Source of the DNA: DTKD01 sp964494345
GTDB taxonomy: Bacteria; Armatimonadota; UBA5829
DNA length: 64,000 bases
Assembly (NCBI GenBank): GCA_964494345.1
Contig: CAZBSI010000004.1
Location: forward strand, 186,001 to 250,000
Reading direction: 5' to 3'
The position numbers and the translations under genes were made by a program. Below the pieces are notes generated by a model. The model was not told the origin of the DNA, did no database searches, and saw only the letters and a program-made list of their open reading frames with translations. Positions 34,929 through 42,569 of this stretch are shown here, in pieces (positions within the stretch are counted from its first letter, which is position 1; each line of letters opens with the position of its first letter).

Positions 34929-36074
34929 ATGAAGGTCAATTCATTCCGAGGCAAAAGATACTGCACAGAGCTTCTCCGAAAGCTGGTGGATATTCCAAGC
35001 GTTTTTCCGTATGAAGAAGAGGCGCTGTTATTTCTGGAGCAGGAACTTGCGGCGCTGGGTCTGAAGCCCGCCCGATTTGAGGTCGAAAACGGCAGGTTCA
35101 ATTTGTTGTGTAAAATCGGCTCCAGTTCGCCTCGAATCTGTCTGAACGCCCATATTGACACCGTACCGCCAAGCGGAGAATCCACGCCCCAGGCTCGAAT
35201 TGAGGGGGATGTGATGTATGGATTGGGGGCTTGCGACGATAAGGCGTCTATTGCCGCGATTGTGACCGCTGCTCTGGAGATTGCCTCGCGCGCCGATGAT
35301 CTGCCGGTAGGTGTGGACATTCTAATATCCGTCGACGAGGAACACGAGGCACGCGGGGTGGATAGCGCCATCAAACAGGGATACAAATGCGATTTCGCCA
35401 TAGTAGGTGAGCCAACGGAGCTTAACGTGGTGCGAGCGCATAATGGGCTGCTGTGGGTGTCGTTGGCCAGTAGAGGGGCAGCAGCACACGGTTCCGCGCC
35501 GTGGGTCGGCATTAACGCTATCGATCGGATGATGGAGGTGATCGGGAATTTAAGGGAAGCGATTTCCATATTCCCGCCCCACCCTGTCACCGGGCCGATG
35601 AGCTTGAATTTGGGGTTGATTAAGGGCGGAGATTTGCCGAATAGAGTGCCTGAAATCTGCGAGGCTGTGGTGGATATTCGGTTGGCGCCACCGGTAACGC
35701 TTGCCGATGTAAAAACAGCAATCGAACCGGTGTTTGAATCGCGCGAATGGCTGAGTTATTCATACGGGAAGTCGAAAGAGTGCCTGGATACGGATGAAAA
35801 ATCGCCGTTGGTGGGTGCGATTGTCGAAGCTGCGGCGGATTTGGGGATTGATAGCAAAGTAGTGGGTATGAGAGGTTGGACCGAGGCGGAGTCGTTTGCG
35901 ACCAGCCTTGGCATTGATGCGGTGGTCTGCGGGCCGGGGAGCATGCAGCAGGCGCATTCGTCAAATGAGTTCGTCCTGGTCTCTCAGGTCCAACAGGCGG
36001 CGGAGTTGTATGTGCATGCGGTGGAGAAAGTCGGGGCGCGATCCTGCGACTGCGCACAGGATGACAGAGTATAG
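34929..36074 (+). CDS. M20-family peptidase/deacetylase (ArgE/DapE-like)
   Basis: The 381-residue zinc amidohydrolase has the M20 metal motifs LNAHIDTVPPSG (about 75-86), GACDDKASIAAI and DEEHEARGVDSA (about 138-149). The last pair of glutamates supplies the base and a ligand. GPGSMQQAHSSNEFV near the C-terminus supplies the final histidine. It probably removes an acyl group from an amino acid such as acetylornithine; the exact substrate cannot be told. AGGAGG lies 5 nt before the ATG. The last codons (about 36040-36074) run through a family C repeat, so the C-terminal residues RSCDCAQDDRV are repeat-derived. Confidence 0.82.
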   Translation: MKVNSFRGKRYCTELLRKLVDIPSVFPYEEEALLFLEQELAALGLKPARFEVENGRFNLLCKIGSSSPRICLNAHIDTVPPSGESTPQARIEGDVMYGLGACDDKASIAAIVTAALEIASRADDLPVGVDILISVDEEHEARGVDSAIKQGYKCDFAIVGEPTELNVVRAHNGLLWVSLASRGAAAHGSAPWVGINAIDRMMEVIGNLREAISIFPPHPVTGPMSLNLGLIKGGDLPNRVPEICEAVVDIRLAPPVTLADVKTAIEPVFESREWLSYSYGKSKECLDTDEKSPLVGAIVEAAADLGIDSKVVGMRGWTEAESFATSLGIDAVVCGPGSMQQAHSSNEFVLVSQVQQAAELYVHAVEKVGARSCDCAQDDRV

Positions 36075-36100
36075 CAGTGCGCCGGATGACTTAATGTAGC

Positions 36101-36121
36101 GGCCGGGCCTCTGTCCCGGCC
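36101..36121. repeat. GC-rich hairpin repeat (family P), copy 3
   Basis: The core is identical to 5990, preceded by TGTAGC and followed by GTTTTGG. It lies 26 bp after the M20 peptidase stop. Confidence 0.85.
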
Positions 36122-36138
36122 GTTTTGGTTATGGGATG

Positions 36139-36268
36139 GCGATTCGGAGATCGCCACCCCTCATTTTCCTCGCGATTTGGAGATCGCTGCCCATCATTTT
36201 CTTACGCGATTCGAAGATCGCCACCTGTCTTATTTAAGCGATGCGGAGATCGCTGCCTGTCTTAACCG
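36139..36268. repeat. Four tandem palindromic units with GCGATNNGGAGATCGC core
   Basis: Four units of about 30-34 bp each contain the palindrome GCGAT-TCGGA-GATCGC or a close variant, separated by CACCCCTCATTTTCCTC-like spacers. The half-site GATCTCCG also appears in family Q, so the two families may be related. They lie between the convergent M20 peptidase and osmC genes. Confidence 0.8.
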
Positions 36269-36274
36269 TTGATC

Positions 36275-36697
36275 CTAGACCAGCCTGGCATCCAGGGTTA
36301 TCTCGACGCCGTTGAGGGCTTTGGAGACTGGGCAGCCTGCTTTGGCGGCTTTTGCCTTCTCCTGGAAGGTGGCCTCATCAATGCCTGGTATATTCGCCTG
36401 GGTGTGAAGCTCACTTTTGGTGATTGTGAAGCCGTCTCCACTTTTAATTACCGTAACCTCAGCAGTCGTTTTGATACTGTTCGGCTTGAAACCGGCGTCG
36501 CCAAGGACTGCCGAAAAGGCCATGCTGTAACATCCGGCGTGAGCGGCTGCGATCAGTTCCTCGGGATTGGTCCCTGCTTCTCCATCCTCAAACCGAGTCT
36601 TAAAGGTATACGGCCCCGTAAAAGACCCGAACTCCATCTTACCCTTGCCCGTAAGCAGATCTCCAGCCCATTCGGCCTGTGCACTTCTTTTTGGCAT
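36275..36697 (-). CDS. osmC: OsmC-family peroxiredoxin
   Basis: OsmC reduces organic hydroperoxides using two cysteines. The 140-residue protein keeps both: Cys56 in AAHAGCYSMAFS and Cys122 in AKAGCPVSKAL. NPEELIAAAHAGC and the N-terminal AEWAGDLLTGKGKM are typical of the OsmC rather than the Ohr branch. AGGAG lies 7-8 nt before the ATG. About 33 nt upstream is a GGGTAT with GCATAA 14 nt before it, resembling a sigma-B promoter; OsmC-type genes are commonly under general stress control. Confidence 0.92.
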   Translation of the reverse strand: MPKRSAQAEWAGDLLTGKGKMEFGSFTGPYTFKTRFEDGEAGTNPEELIAAAHAGCYSMAFSAVLGDAGFKPNSIKTTAEVTVIKSGDGFTITKSELHTQANIPGIDEATFQEKAKAAKAGCPVSKALNGVEITLDARLV

Positions 36698-36730
36698 AAT
36701 TATTCTCCTGTCATATAGATTAGCTCAAGC

Positions 36731-36756
36731 ATACCCATATCGACTGATGTTTATGC
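36731..36756 (-). promoter_or_regulatory. Candidate sigma-B-type promoter of osmC
   Basis: GCATAA (36756-36751), a 14-nt spacer and GGGTAT (36736-36731) are seen on the minus strand. The Bacillus sigma-B consensus is GTTTAA, 12-15 nt, GGGTAT. The match is 4/6 and 6/6. Confidence 0.45.
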
Positions 36757-36761
36757 CCAAA

Positions 36762-37847
36762 TCAGCGCATTCCTTTTGTGGCCATCTCGGCGACTCGCAC
36801 GGCCCTGGTCGCGTCGTCGAGGGTGACTCGCAAACGATGAGTTGGGTCATCGATAGCCTGCACCAGGTCGGCCATTATAGCGCGCAGATTCTCCGCATAG
36901 ACCTCAAGTTTCGGCTCGTCGAGCTTGAATGTGGTGTGCAGTTCATACTCGACGTTATAAAATGTATCCGAGGAATGCGCTGCGAACGGCTCCATGTGGC
37001 GCGCGGTGATCTGTGCGTTTTGCCGTAAGGATTTGAGTTTGGCCAAGCCAGCTTCATCGGTCCAACCCCATATTCGAAGCTCAAGAGGAATCCAGCCGAT
37101 GACCTCGATCTCGCCCAAATCGAAGGCGAAATGGAACGTGGTGGTCTCAAGCTCGCGAGGTCGGGAGAAAGAGTGCCAATAGGTGCCGACTACATCGTTG
37201 TCATAACGAACCGAAGCGAACACCCTGTCCTGCATACCGGGCTTGCGATTGACGCCCATAGAGCAGGTGTCGACCGCGGTGGCGTTGAGAACCCAAGCCG
37301 CCAAATCGAAGAAATGTACCCCGTGCTCCAAAAATATCCCGCCGCTGATCTCCGGGTTCCAGAACCAATGCCCCTCCGGAACCGTGTCCTGCATAGCGTA
37401 GTTGCGCAAATCACATCGGCGGGGCGTGCCTAACACCCCGCTTGAGATAATCTCGCGCAGCATCTCCACTATCGGATTAAACCTGAGCACGAAGTTGACC
37501 GTAGCCACACGGCCCGTCTCCTCTGAGACTTTTTTGATCTCAGCCGCATCCGAGTCGCTCAGCGAAATAGGTTTTTCGACGAGGACGTGTTTGCCCGCAC
37601 GCATAGCCTGGATTGCGATGCTTTTATGCGTGTTCGGGGGAGTGGCGACTGATACTATGTCGACGTTTGGATCGGCAAGCAGTTCGGCGTCATCAGAATA
37701 AAACACCGCATCGCCACCGGGCGCCCGCTTTGGGTCGGAGTCACAAACCGCGACCACATGCACGTTGGGCATCTGATTCCACGCCTTATGAATAAACTCA
37801 CCAAATCCGCCGTAGCCGATGATTCCAATTCCTTTTTTATCCGCCAT
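36762..37847 (-). CDS. Gfo/Idh/MocA-family oxidoreductase
   Basis: This NAD(P)-dependent dehydrogenase, 361 residues long, acts on sugars or inositols. The nucleotide fold begins GIGIIGYGGFGEFIH, the adenine-pocket region reads VSVATPPNTH, and the family lysine is in HVLVEKPISLSDSD. The C-terminal half holds GGIFLEHGVHFFDLAAW with the usual catalytic histidine. ATG 37847 is chosen because GGAGG lies 9 nt upstream; the frame is open 108 codons further but without any ribosome site. It is divergent from the cupin gene and ends 64 bp before osmC. The substrate is unknown. Confidence 0.87.
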   Translation of the reverse strand: MADKKGIGIIGYGGFGEFIHKAWNQMPNVHVVAVCDSDPKRAPGGDAVFYSDDAELLADPNVDIVSVATPPNTHKSIAIQAMRAGKHVLVEKPISLSDSDAAEIKKVSEETGRVATVNFVLRFNPIVEMLREIISSGVLGTPRRCDLRNYAMQDTVPEGHWFWNPEISGGIFLEHGVHFFDLAAWVLNATAVDTCSMGVNRKPGMQDRVFASVRYDNDVVGTYWHSFSRPRELETTTFHFAFDLGEIEVIGWIPLELRIWGWTDEAGLAKLKSLRQNAQITARHMEPFAAHSSDTFYNVEYELHTTFKLDEPKLEVYAENLRAIMADLVQAIDDPTHRLRVTLDDATRAVRVAEMATKGMR

Positions 37848-37967
37848 TAGATGCGCCTCCTGTCTCGCGTGAATATTATGCCATATACCCGGCAAGGACG
37901 TAATAGGCAATCGGCCTAATGAGTTGTACTGTTCTTGAGCCAGGTCAAAACATTTGTGCCGGCCAAG

Positions 37968-37982
37968 GGGTATGATATACCC
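37968..37982. promoter_or_regulatory. Inverted repeat GGGTAT-GAT-ATACCC between divergent genes
   Basis: This perfect 6-bp dyad with a 3-nt centre lies 20 bp before the cupin start and 120 bp from the Gfo/Idh start. It could be an operator. Each arm also resembles a sigma-B -10 element, one per direction. No clear -35 partner is seen. Confidence 0.3.
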
Positions 37983-38001
37983 AACAAGGAGGATTTTAAC
38001 G

Positions 38002-38319
38002 ATGTCAAAGATCAGTATTGATTCATTGGTGGAGTATAAAGATACGTTTGTGCGAAAGAATTTGACCAACATCCCGGAGTTGCAGATCAATTTGGTGACG
38101 CTGCCGTCGGGTGGCTCGCTGCCTGCCCATAACGCGAACGCCAACGTGCGGCTGCTGGTTTTGGCCGGCACACTGACCGTTGATCTCGATGGAAACGTGA
38201 CAGAGCTTGGGGTTCACGAGATGGCAGAGGCGGCCGAAGGCACACCGATGCAGATTATGAACAAAAGTGAGGGCAATACAGCGTTTATGGTGATCAAAGC
38301 GCCGAATCCGGACATGTAA
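38002..38319 (+). CDS. Small cupin-domain protein
   Basis: The 105-residue single-domain cupin has ITLPSGGSLPAHNANANVRLLVLAG-like strands, but the usual metal-binding histidine pattern is reduced to one clear His (SLPAHNA). Metal binding is therefore uncertain. A turn of the type VLAGTLTVDLDGN and the final FMVIKAPNP complete the barrel. AAGGAGG lies 9 nt before ATG 38002, which fixes the start; the frame is open upstream to 37954. A strong terminator follows 18 bp after the stop. Function is unknown; sugar binding or anti-sigma roles exist in the superfamily. Confidence 0.75.
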   Translation: MSKISIDSLVEYKDTFVRKNLTNIPELQINLVTLPSGGSLPAHNANANVRLLVLAGTLTVDLDGNVTELGVHEMAEAAEGTPMQIMNKSEGNTAFMVIKAPNPDM

Positions 38320-38335
38320 ACGCTAACAGATGTGG

Positions 38336-38371
38336 AAAGTGGCTGGGGAAAGATACCCAGCCACTTTTTTT
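38336..38371 (+). terminator. Intrinsic terminator after the cupin gene
   Basis: The stem AAGTGGCTGGG/CCCAGCCACTT with loop GAAAGATA is followed by a run of seven T. The PIG-L gene ends convergently just after it. Confidence 0.92.
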
Positions 38372-38375
38372 GGAT

Positions 38376-39227
38376 TTAAGAAAGTTTATTGTATCTGTCC
38401 TTCACTTCGGCTGCGAACCGCTCTATGTAGCCGTTGATATAATCAAGCGGGTCGATGGAGTCGTCTTCGATAAGCCCGGTGAGGTCGATGCCGAAGGTGA
38501 GGCCGTCGGAGTCATCGACGCCGTGTGAGGCGAAGAACGTGGCGTTTGCGCGCCTTCTGCCGAGAGCGGCGAGGTCATAGCGCTTGCCACCGCAAATCTG
38601 GGAGTCAAATACTCCGAGCAACGCGGCCGCGAGGTTCTCGTGTGCTCCTACATCGAAGACCACTTTATCCTCATCAACCGGCCAATCCAGATTGCGCCAT
38701 ACTTCGCAGCCATAGAGCTTCTCCGGTCTGGCGTCTTTCGGCAGAGCGCGAATGGCGGAGATGACTCTTAGAGCGACCGCGACGTGCGTGTCGTGCTTAT
38801 CGGCCAAATTGTGGGTGTAGACAACCTTCGGTCGGGCGGCGAGAAGCAGTTGCTTGATGTCGTCGACGACGTCCGGGTTCTTGCCGTCTTTGACCGCGCT
38901 GCTGGGGAAGTCGAGCAAGGCCTGTGCGCAATATTCACCGACAAATGCGGCTTTTTTCTGCTCGAGGCGGCGGACCGTCTGCATATCCTCGTCGGAATAG
39001 TCAGCATAAAGATCGTCACGCGGGCTGCCACTGCCGTTTGTTACGACTGCGCCCATAAAAGCCTTATCGTCCTTGCCGAAACATTCGACGACCCCGTGAT
39101 ACGCCATAATCTCGATGTCGTCCTGGTGCGCGGAAATCGCCATGTGAGTTGTTTTGGCGACCGCGTCATCGACGGGCGACCCATCCGGCACATAAATTGT
39201 TGCCGTGTCAATCTTGAATTTCATCAT
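38376..39227 (-). CDS. PIG-L family N-deacetylase
   Basis: These zinc enzymes remove N-acetyl groups from GlcNAc-type substrates. The roughly 283-residue protein has the metal motif MAISAHQDDIEIMAY (variant of AHPDDE, with Gln for Pro and Ile before Glu) and the second ligand region VVYTHNLADKHDTHVAVA with two His. ATG 39227 (or 39224, adjacent) is chosen since AAAGGG lies just upstream. The frame is open to 39269 without a ribosome site. The ROK-kinase-like gene ends 73 bp upstream on the same strand, suggesting an amino-sugar salvage unit, which is inference. Confidence 0.83.
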   Translation of the reverse strand: MMKFKIDTATIYVPDGSPVDDAVAKTTHMAISAHQDDIEIMAYHGVVECFGKDDKAFMGAVVTNGSGSPRDDLYADYSDEDMQTVRRLEQKKAAFVGEYCAQALLDFPSSAVKDGKNPDVVDDIKQLLLAARPKVVYTHNLADKHDTHVAVALRVISAIRALPKDARPEKLYGCEVWRNLDWPVDEDKVVFDVGAHENLAAALLGVFDSQICGGKRYDLAALGRRRANATFFASHGVDDSDGLTFGIDLTGLIEDDSIDPLDYINGYIERFAAEVKDRYNKLS

Positions 39228-39299
39228 ATCCCTTTCGTTTGATGTAAGTTTATGCCGTCCGAAGCTCATAAGTTTCGGACGGCTGATCGACCTGGGTAC

Positions 39300-40703
39300 T
39301 TATTTTTTGATAATCGGCAGGCTCGCCGCAGCCACAGCCTGGCCTACGCGGCGGGTCTTCTCGTCCGGCAGGTGCAGAGCGATTCTGTCGGCGAACTCAG
39401 GGAACTCGGCCTTGAGCACTTCTTTTGCTTTATTAAGCATCAAAGTGCCGCCCTGTCCGCTGGTCACGCGACCGAGGATCAGCACGTGCTTGAGGGTATA
39501 GAACTGCGCGTAGTAGGCGATTCCGTAGCCGAGATAGATGCCCAACTGATCCCATATCTTGAGAGCGCGCTCATCGTTGGCCTCAAGAAGGTCCTGAACC
39601 GACTTGAGCCTTTCGGCCAGGCCAGCGGTCTCGTCGATTTCGATGCCAGCAGCCGGGGCTAGTCTGAAAACTGCCTGCTGGGAGAAATACTGCGCACCGA
39701 CTCCTGTGTCGCGGGACCACTCGTCGACTCCGCCGTTGGGATCGTAGTCCACCGGGCAGAACGCCACTTCGTTGAGCCAGGTTGTGATCTCGCCCTGCGG
39801 GGTGACGTATCCGCCGGCCTCGCTGGAACCGAGAGCTATACCGAGGATAGCGTTGTCGTTAAGGCCGAGGGATGCGGCAAGAGCGGTGACTTCGCCGTCG
39901 TTGACAACGTCGAACGGAACTCCGCCCCACTCCTTCTGCAGGTCGGTGAACAGAACCGCGAGTTTGGTGTCGTAGAGTTCCTTGGGAACGCCGCGGAACA
40001 GCGACGCCATGCGAACGCGGTTGTTAAGATAAATGCCCGCAGCGCTGCCGCCGATAGCATCTACTCTTGGCATATGCTTGGCTGCTGTTTTGAGGGCTGT
40101 GTTAATTTCGTTGTAATGGTAGCTGGGATCGCTGTTGCCTCTTGGGTCCCAGTTGACTTCTTCGGTATATACAGGCTCTCCGTCGATAACTGCGGAGACT
40201 TTGCGGTCGCTTGCGCCGAGGTCGAAGCCAATCCGGCATCCGTCGAGGTGTCCGCCGAGCTTCATAGTGCCTTCGAATGGCGCTGGGATGTCGGCCACTT
40301 CCATAATTTCGACTGTGAACGGGTTTTCGTAGACGCTGCCCATAAAATCGAAGTCGAATTTGCGATCGCCATTGGCAGAGTATACCTTTTTAATGTGCTC
40401 GCCGACGCTGCGTGGCCCGCCGACCATCACTTTCCATCCTCCACGCTGCCAGAGAAGCATTTTGACTGTTCTCTCGGCATAAGGCAGGTTCAGGTGAGCT
40501 TTTTCATGGTCTTCAGGGAAGCATCTGGTGCTATATACTGTTACCTGACCGTTGCCGCGCTCCAGCGCGAATACGAGAGGCTCAGGCTTGTCAAGCTCAT
40601 CGACCATTCTAAGGAATTCTCGATTAGCCAGCGCCGCCGGAGCAAAACTCGGGTGCAGTGATGAAACAAACTGCGGCTTTGCAAGTGCTGCTAGGTCCTT
40701 CAT
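39300..40703 (-). CDS. ROK-like / ASKHA-fold sugar kinase homologue
   Basis: The 467-residue protein has an N-terminal about 160-residue region with no recognisable domain, then an ASKHA kinase fold. The phosphate-1 motif is CRIGFDLGASDRKVSAVIDG (about 175-194). A GIALGSSEAGGYVTPQG segment, the equivalent of the ROK GTGIG loop, lies near 295. The C-terminal VLILGRVTSGQGG corresponds to the adenosine motif. The ROK zinc CxCGxxGC signature is not seen. A glucokinase or N-acetylglucosamine kinase role is possible. ATG 40703 has GAGG 8 nt upstream. A TTGACA-17-TACAAT promoter lies 59 bp before it. Confidence 0.65.
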   Translation of the reverse strand: MKDLAALAKPQFVSSLHPSFAPAALANREFLRMVDELDKPEPLVFALERGNGQVTVYSTRCFPEDHEKAHLNLPYAERTVKMLLWQRGGWKVMVGGPRSVGEHIKKVYSANGDRKFDFDFMGSVYENPFTVEIMEVADIPAPFEGTMKLGGHLDGCRIGFDLGASDRKVSAVIDGEPVYTEEVNWDPRGNSDPSYHYNEINTALKTAAKHMPRVDAIGGSAAGIYLNNRVRMASLFRGVPKELYDTKLAVLFTDLQKEWGGVPFDVVNDGEVTALAASLGLNDNAILGIALGSSEAGGYVTPQGEITTWLNEVAFCPVDYDPNGGVDEWSRDTGVGAQYFSQQAVFRLAPAAGIEIDETAGLAERLKSVQDLLEANDERALKIWDQLGIYLGYGIAYYAQFYTLKHVLILGRVTSGQGGTLMLNKAKEVLKAEFPEFADRIALHLPDEKTRRVGQAVAAASLPIIKK

Positions 40704-40761
40704 TGGGCATACCTCTGTCATTCATTGTACGCGCTCATAAATTGTGGCGCGCATCCACCCA

Positions 40762-40790
40762 ATTGTAGGTTGCCGCTGAGGTTGTGTCAA
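40762..40790 (-). promoter_or_regulatory. Sigma-70-type promoter of the ROK-like gene
   Basis: TTGACA (40790-40785), a 17-nt spacer and TACAAT (40767-40762) are present on the minus strand. They leave a leader of about 50 nt with its own GAGG ribosome site. Confidence 0.75.
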
Positions 40791-40837
40791 GGTGGGGGGA
40801 GGGGGGTCCCAGTCACTCGGCTTGTTCGTCACTCTTA

Positions 40838-42028
40838 TCACCTCAAGCCAAACTTAGCAATTAAAGCAGGCCGCGAAGCAAGAAGCCTTTCCAGATGACT
40901 TTCCGGCCACATTTCAACGCGAAGACCAGTATCAGATTGATTGTTTTTTTCTACATACTGGATTGCATCTGTCGTAAATCTGCCGGATGTAGCAATAACA
41001 AGCATGTCAACTCTCGGCGGTTCCCATAGCCTCATCTGCTCTCTCGCAGATGCGATATCCTGCAATCCAACACTTTTGCTGAGCCAATGCTTACATTGTA
41101 TTATTACCCGGTGCCTGGTTGTTCCGGTTAGGCTATCTTCGAAGACGCGTGTTACTGAAAGATCCCGCCCCTTGTCCGGTGCATTCGTATTGGTAAGCCA
41201 CTCGGGATTTTCATATCCTTCACTTTGAGATATGATGCAAAAGAGCAAACGTTCAAAATCAGAATCACCTAGAGTATCCCATTTTAGCTTTGTAATAACC
41301 TCGCCAGTCGGTTTAGACTGTACGAGTAAACCCAAGTCTTCTATGCTTACAGGTATCGGGTCGCATTCACCATAAAGCCCGCTTATTATCTCGGACTTAA
41401 TCGCTGGCCAATCATATTCCTTGATCTTCCATAGGTCACCTACTTTCTTGAGAGATAAGCTCTGTTGCAATTCGGCCCACTGTCTGGGTCGAGTAGAACT
41501 GCCGAGCAACAGGTCCAAAGCAGACACTACTTGTTCAAAGGTATCCCAAGCTGGCGAACTAATGGTCGCAGTCGCTATGCCAAGATTATCAGGATGCATT
41601 TCTGACAATTCCTGCAGACAACCATCGATGCGATCCACTGAAGCTAATACTTTACTACGAACAAATTGCCTACGTTTCTTGTTAAAGCGATATTGGTATT
41701 CCTGCAGTTGTTTCTCTGGCTCTGCGACACAAAGCTCAACATCTATCACACTTTCCGGTTCCCAAATATCAGCAGCATCAAGCCTCATCTGAGCAATTTC
41801 ATTCAAATTATAAAAGCGAACAGACAAGCGATACCCATCTATTGCTGGCAGCCCGTTACAAATGTCCAAAAAGGCTTTGCAGTTATAATCATATAAACCA
41901 CCGTTAGGATCCTCGAACGCAATTCCCTCGGGGATCGTTCTTTGTATCTCACCCCACAGATGGTGTAGTTTACTAAGGTTATTCTCTGTAGCTTCAAACT
42001 GCTGTATGACTTCTTCGAGTGAATTCAT
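40838..42028 (-). CDS. Mrr-like restriction endonuclease fold protein
   Basis: The 396-residue protein has about 270 N-terminal residues without a recognised domain, then a C-terminal PD-(D/E)XK nuclease of the Mrr type. It shows DSDFERLLFCIISQSEGYENPEW, the acidic APDKGRDLSV and the catalytic RVIIQCKHWLSKSVGLQDI (Gln-x-Lys), then VDMLVIATSGRFTTDAIQY. Mrr proteins cut modified DNA or act in stand-alone defence. No methyltransferase is nearby. The gene is visibly AT-richer than its neighbours, and it abuts tRNA-Asn, so horizontal arrival is likely. ATG 42028 fits best; an upstream GGAGGGGG is 13 nt away, so the site is not ideal. Confidence 0.72.
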   Translation of the reverse strand: MNSLEEVIQQFEATENNLSKLHHLWGEIQRTIPEGIAFEDPNGGLYDYNCKAFLDICNGLPAIDGYRLSVRFYNLNEIAQMRLDAADIWEPESVIDVELCVAEPEKQLQEYQYRFNKKRRQFVRSKVLASVDRIDGCLQELSEMHPDNLGIATATISSPAWDTFEQVVSALDLLLGSSTRPRQWAELQQSLSLKKVGDLWKIKEYDWPAIKSEIISGLYGECDPIPVSIEDLGLLVQSKPTGEVITKLKWDTLGDSDFERLLFCIISQSEGYENPEWLTNTNAPDKGRDLSVTRVFEDSLTGTTRHRVIIQCKHWLSKSVGLQDIASAREQMRLWEPPRVDMLVIATSGRFTTDAIQYVEKNNQSDTGLRVEMWPESHLERLLASRPALIAKFGLR

Positions 42029-42259
42029 GTTTGTGAATTGACCCCCTCCTCTGAACACTTCTGATATTTTTGTGTCGCCTAGAGCGCACTTCCACGTCAC
42101 ATCCGCACAAATAACTCTTAACAATCACCGCTGATCGGGTGTGTATCGCATATTCGAAATATATGCCTATATCATATTCATCCGTGCGCTTCCTCTGATA
42201 TTATATGACATATATTGTATTTATTCAGTTGAATGCAGGTATTTTCCAAATAAAAAAAC

Positions 42260-42288
42260 AAAAAACCCCGCCAGTAAAACTGACGAGG
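42260..42288 (-). terminator. Terminator of tRNA-Asn
   Basis: Read on the minus strand, a 10-bp stem CCTCGTCAGT/ACTGGCGGGG (with G-U pairs) is followed by TTTTTTG. It begins 18 bp after the tRNA 3' end. Confidence 0.88.
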
Positions 42289-42305
42289 TCTAATAATTAA
42301 AAACC

Positions 42306-42381
42306 TGGCTCCCCGGCTTGGACTCGAACCAAGAACCCCCTGGTTAACAGCCAAGTGCTCTGCCAATTGAGCTACCGGGGA
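42306..42381 (-). tRNA. tRNA-Asn (anticodon GTT), CCA encoded
   Basis: The 76-nt gene has the acceptor stem TCCCCGG/CCGGGGA and discriminator G. The D-arm is AGCTCAATTGGCAGAGC, the anticodon loop CTGTTAA (anticodon at 42348-42346) and the T-arm contains GGTTCGAGTCC. The 3' CCA is encoded (42308-42306). A consensus promoter lies 12 bp upstream and a terminator follows. Confidence 0.96.
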
Positions 42382-42392
42382 GCGGCAAGGAA

Positions 42393-42422
42393 AGTATATC
42401 AAAGTTATCGGCGAGATGTCAA
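42393..42422 (-). promoter_or_regulatory. tRNA-Asn promoter
   Basis: A perfect TTGACA (42422-42417), an 18-nt spacer and TATACT (42398-42393) place the start about 6 nt before the tRNA. Confidence 0.85.
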
Positions 42423-42534
42423 CGGTTTTTGAGTTGAAAATTTCGGGCAATTGGGCTTTTGATCTGGCTAAATTAGATTCAATGACCGGCTTTGATTCAG
42501 CTTGTGGTGGCGCATTTTTACGCGGTGGTAGCGG

Positions 42535-42563
42535 TTGAAGCTGGTCGCTAACTCTGATAGAAT
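42535..42563 (+). promoter_or_regulatory. radA promoter, leaderless arrangement
   Basis: TTGAAG (42535-42540), a 17-nt spacer and TAGAAT (42558-42563) are followed by 6 nt and then the GTG start. No Shine-Dalgarno is present. Confidence 0.68.
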
Positions 42564-42569
42564 TGTGTC

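Noticed and set aside
37848..38171. 108-codon N-terminal extension of the Gfo/Idh/MocA gene
   Set aside because: The Rossmann fold starts right after ATG 37847, which has a GGAGG; the extension covers the divergent cupin gene.
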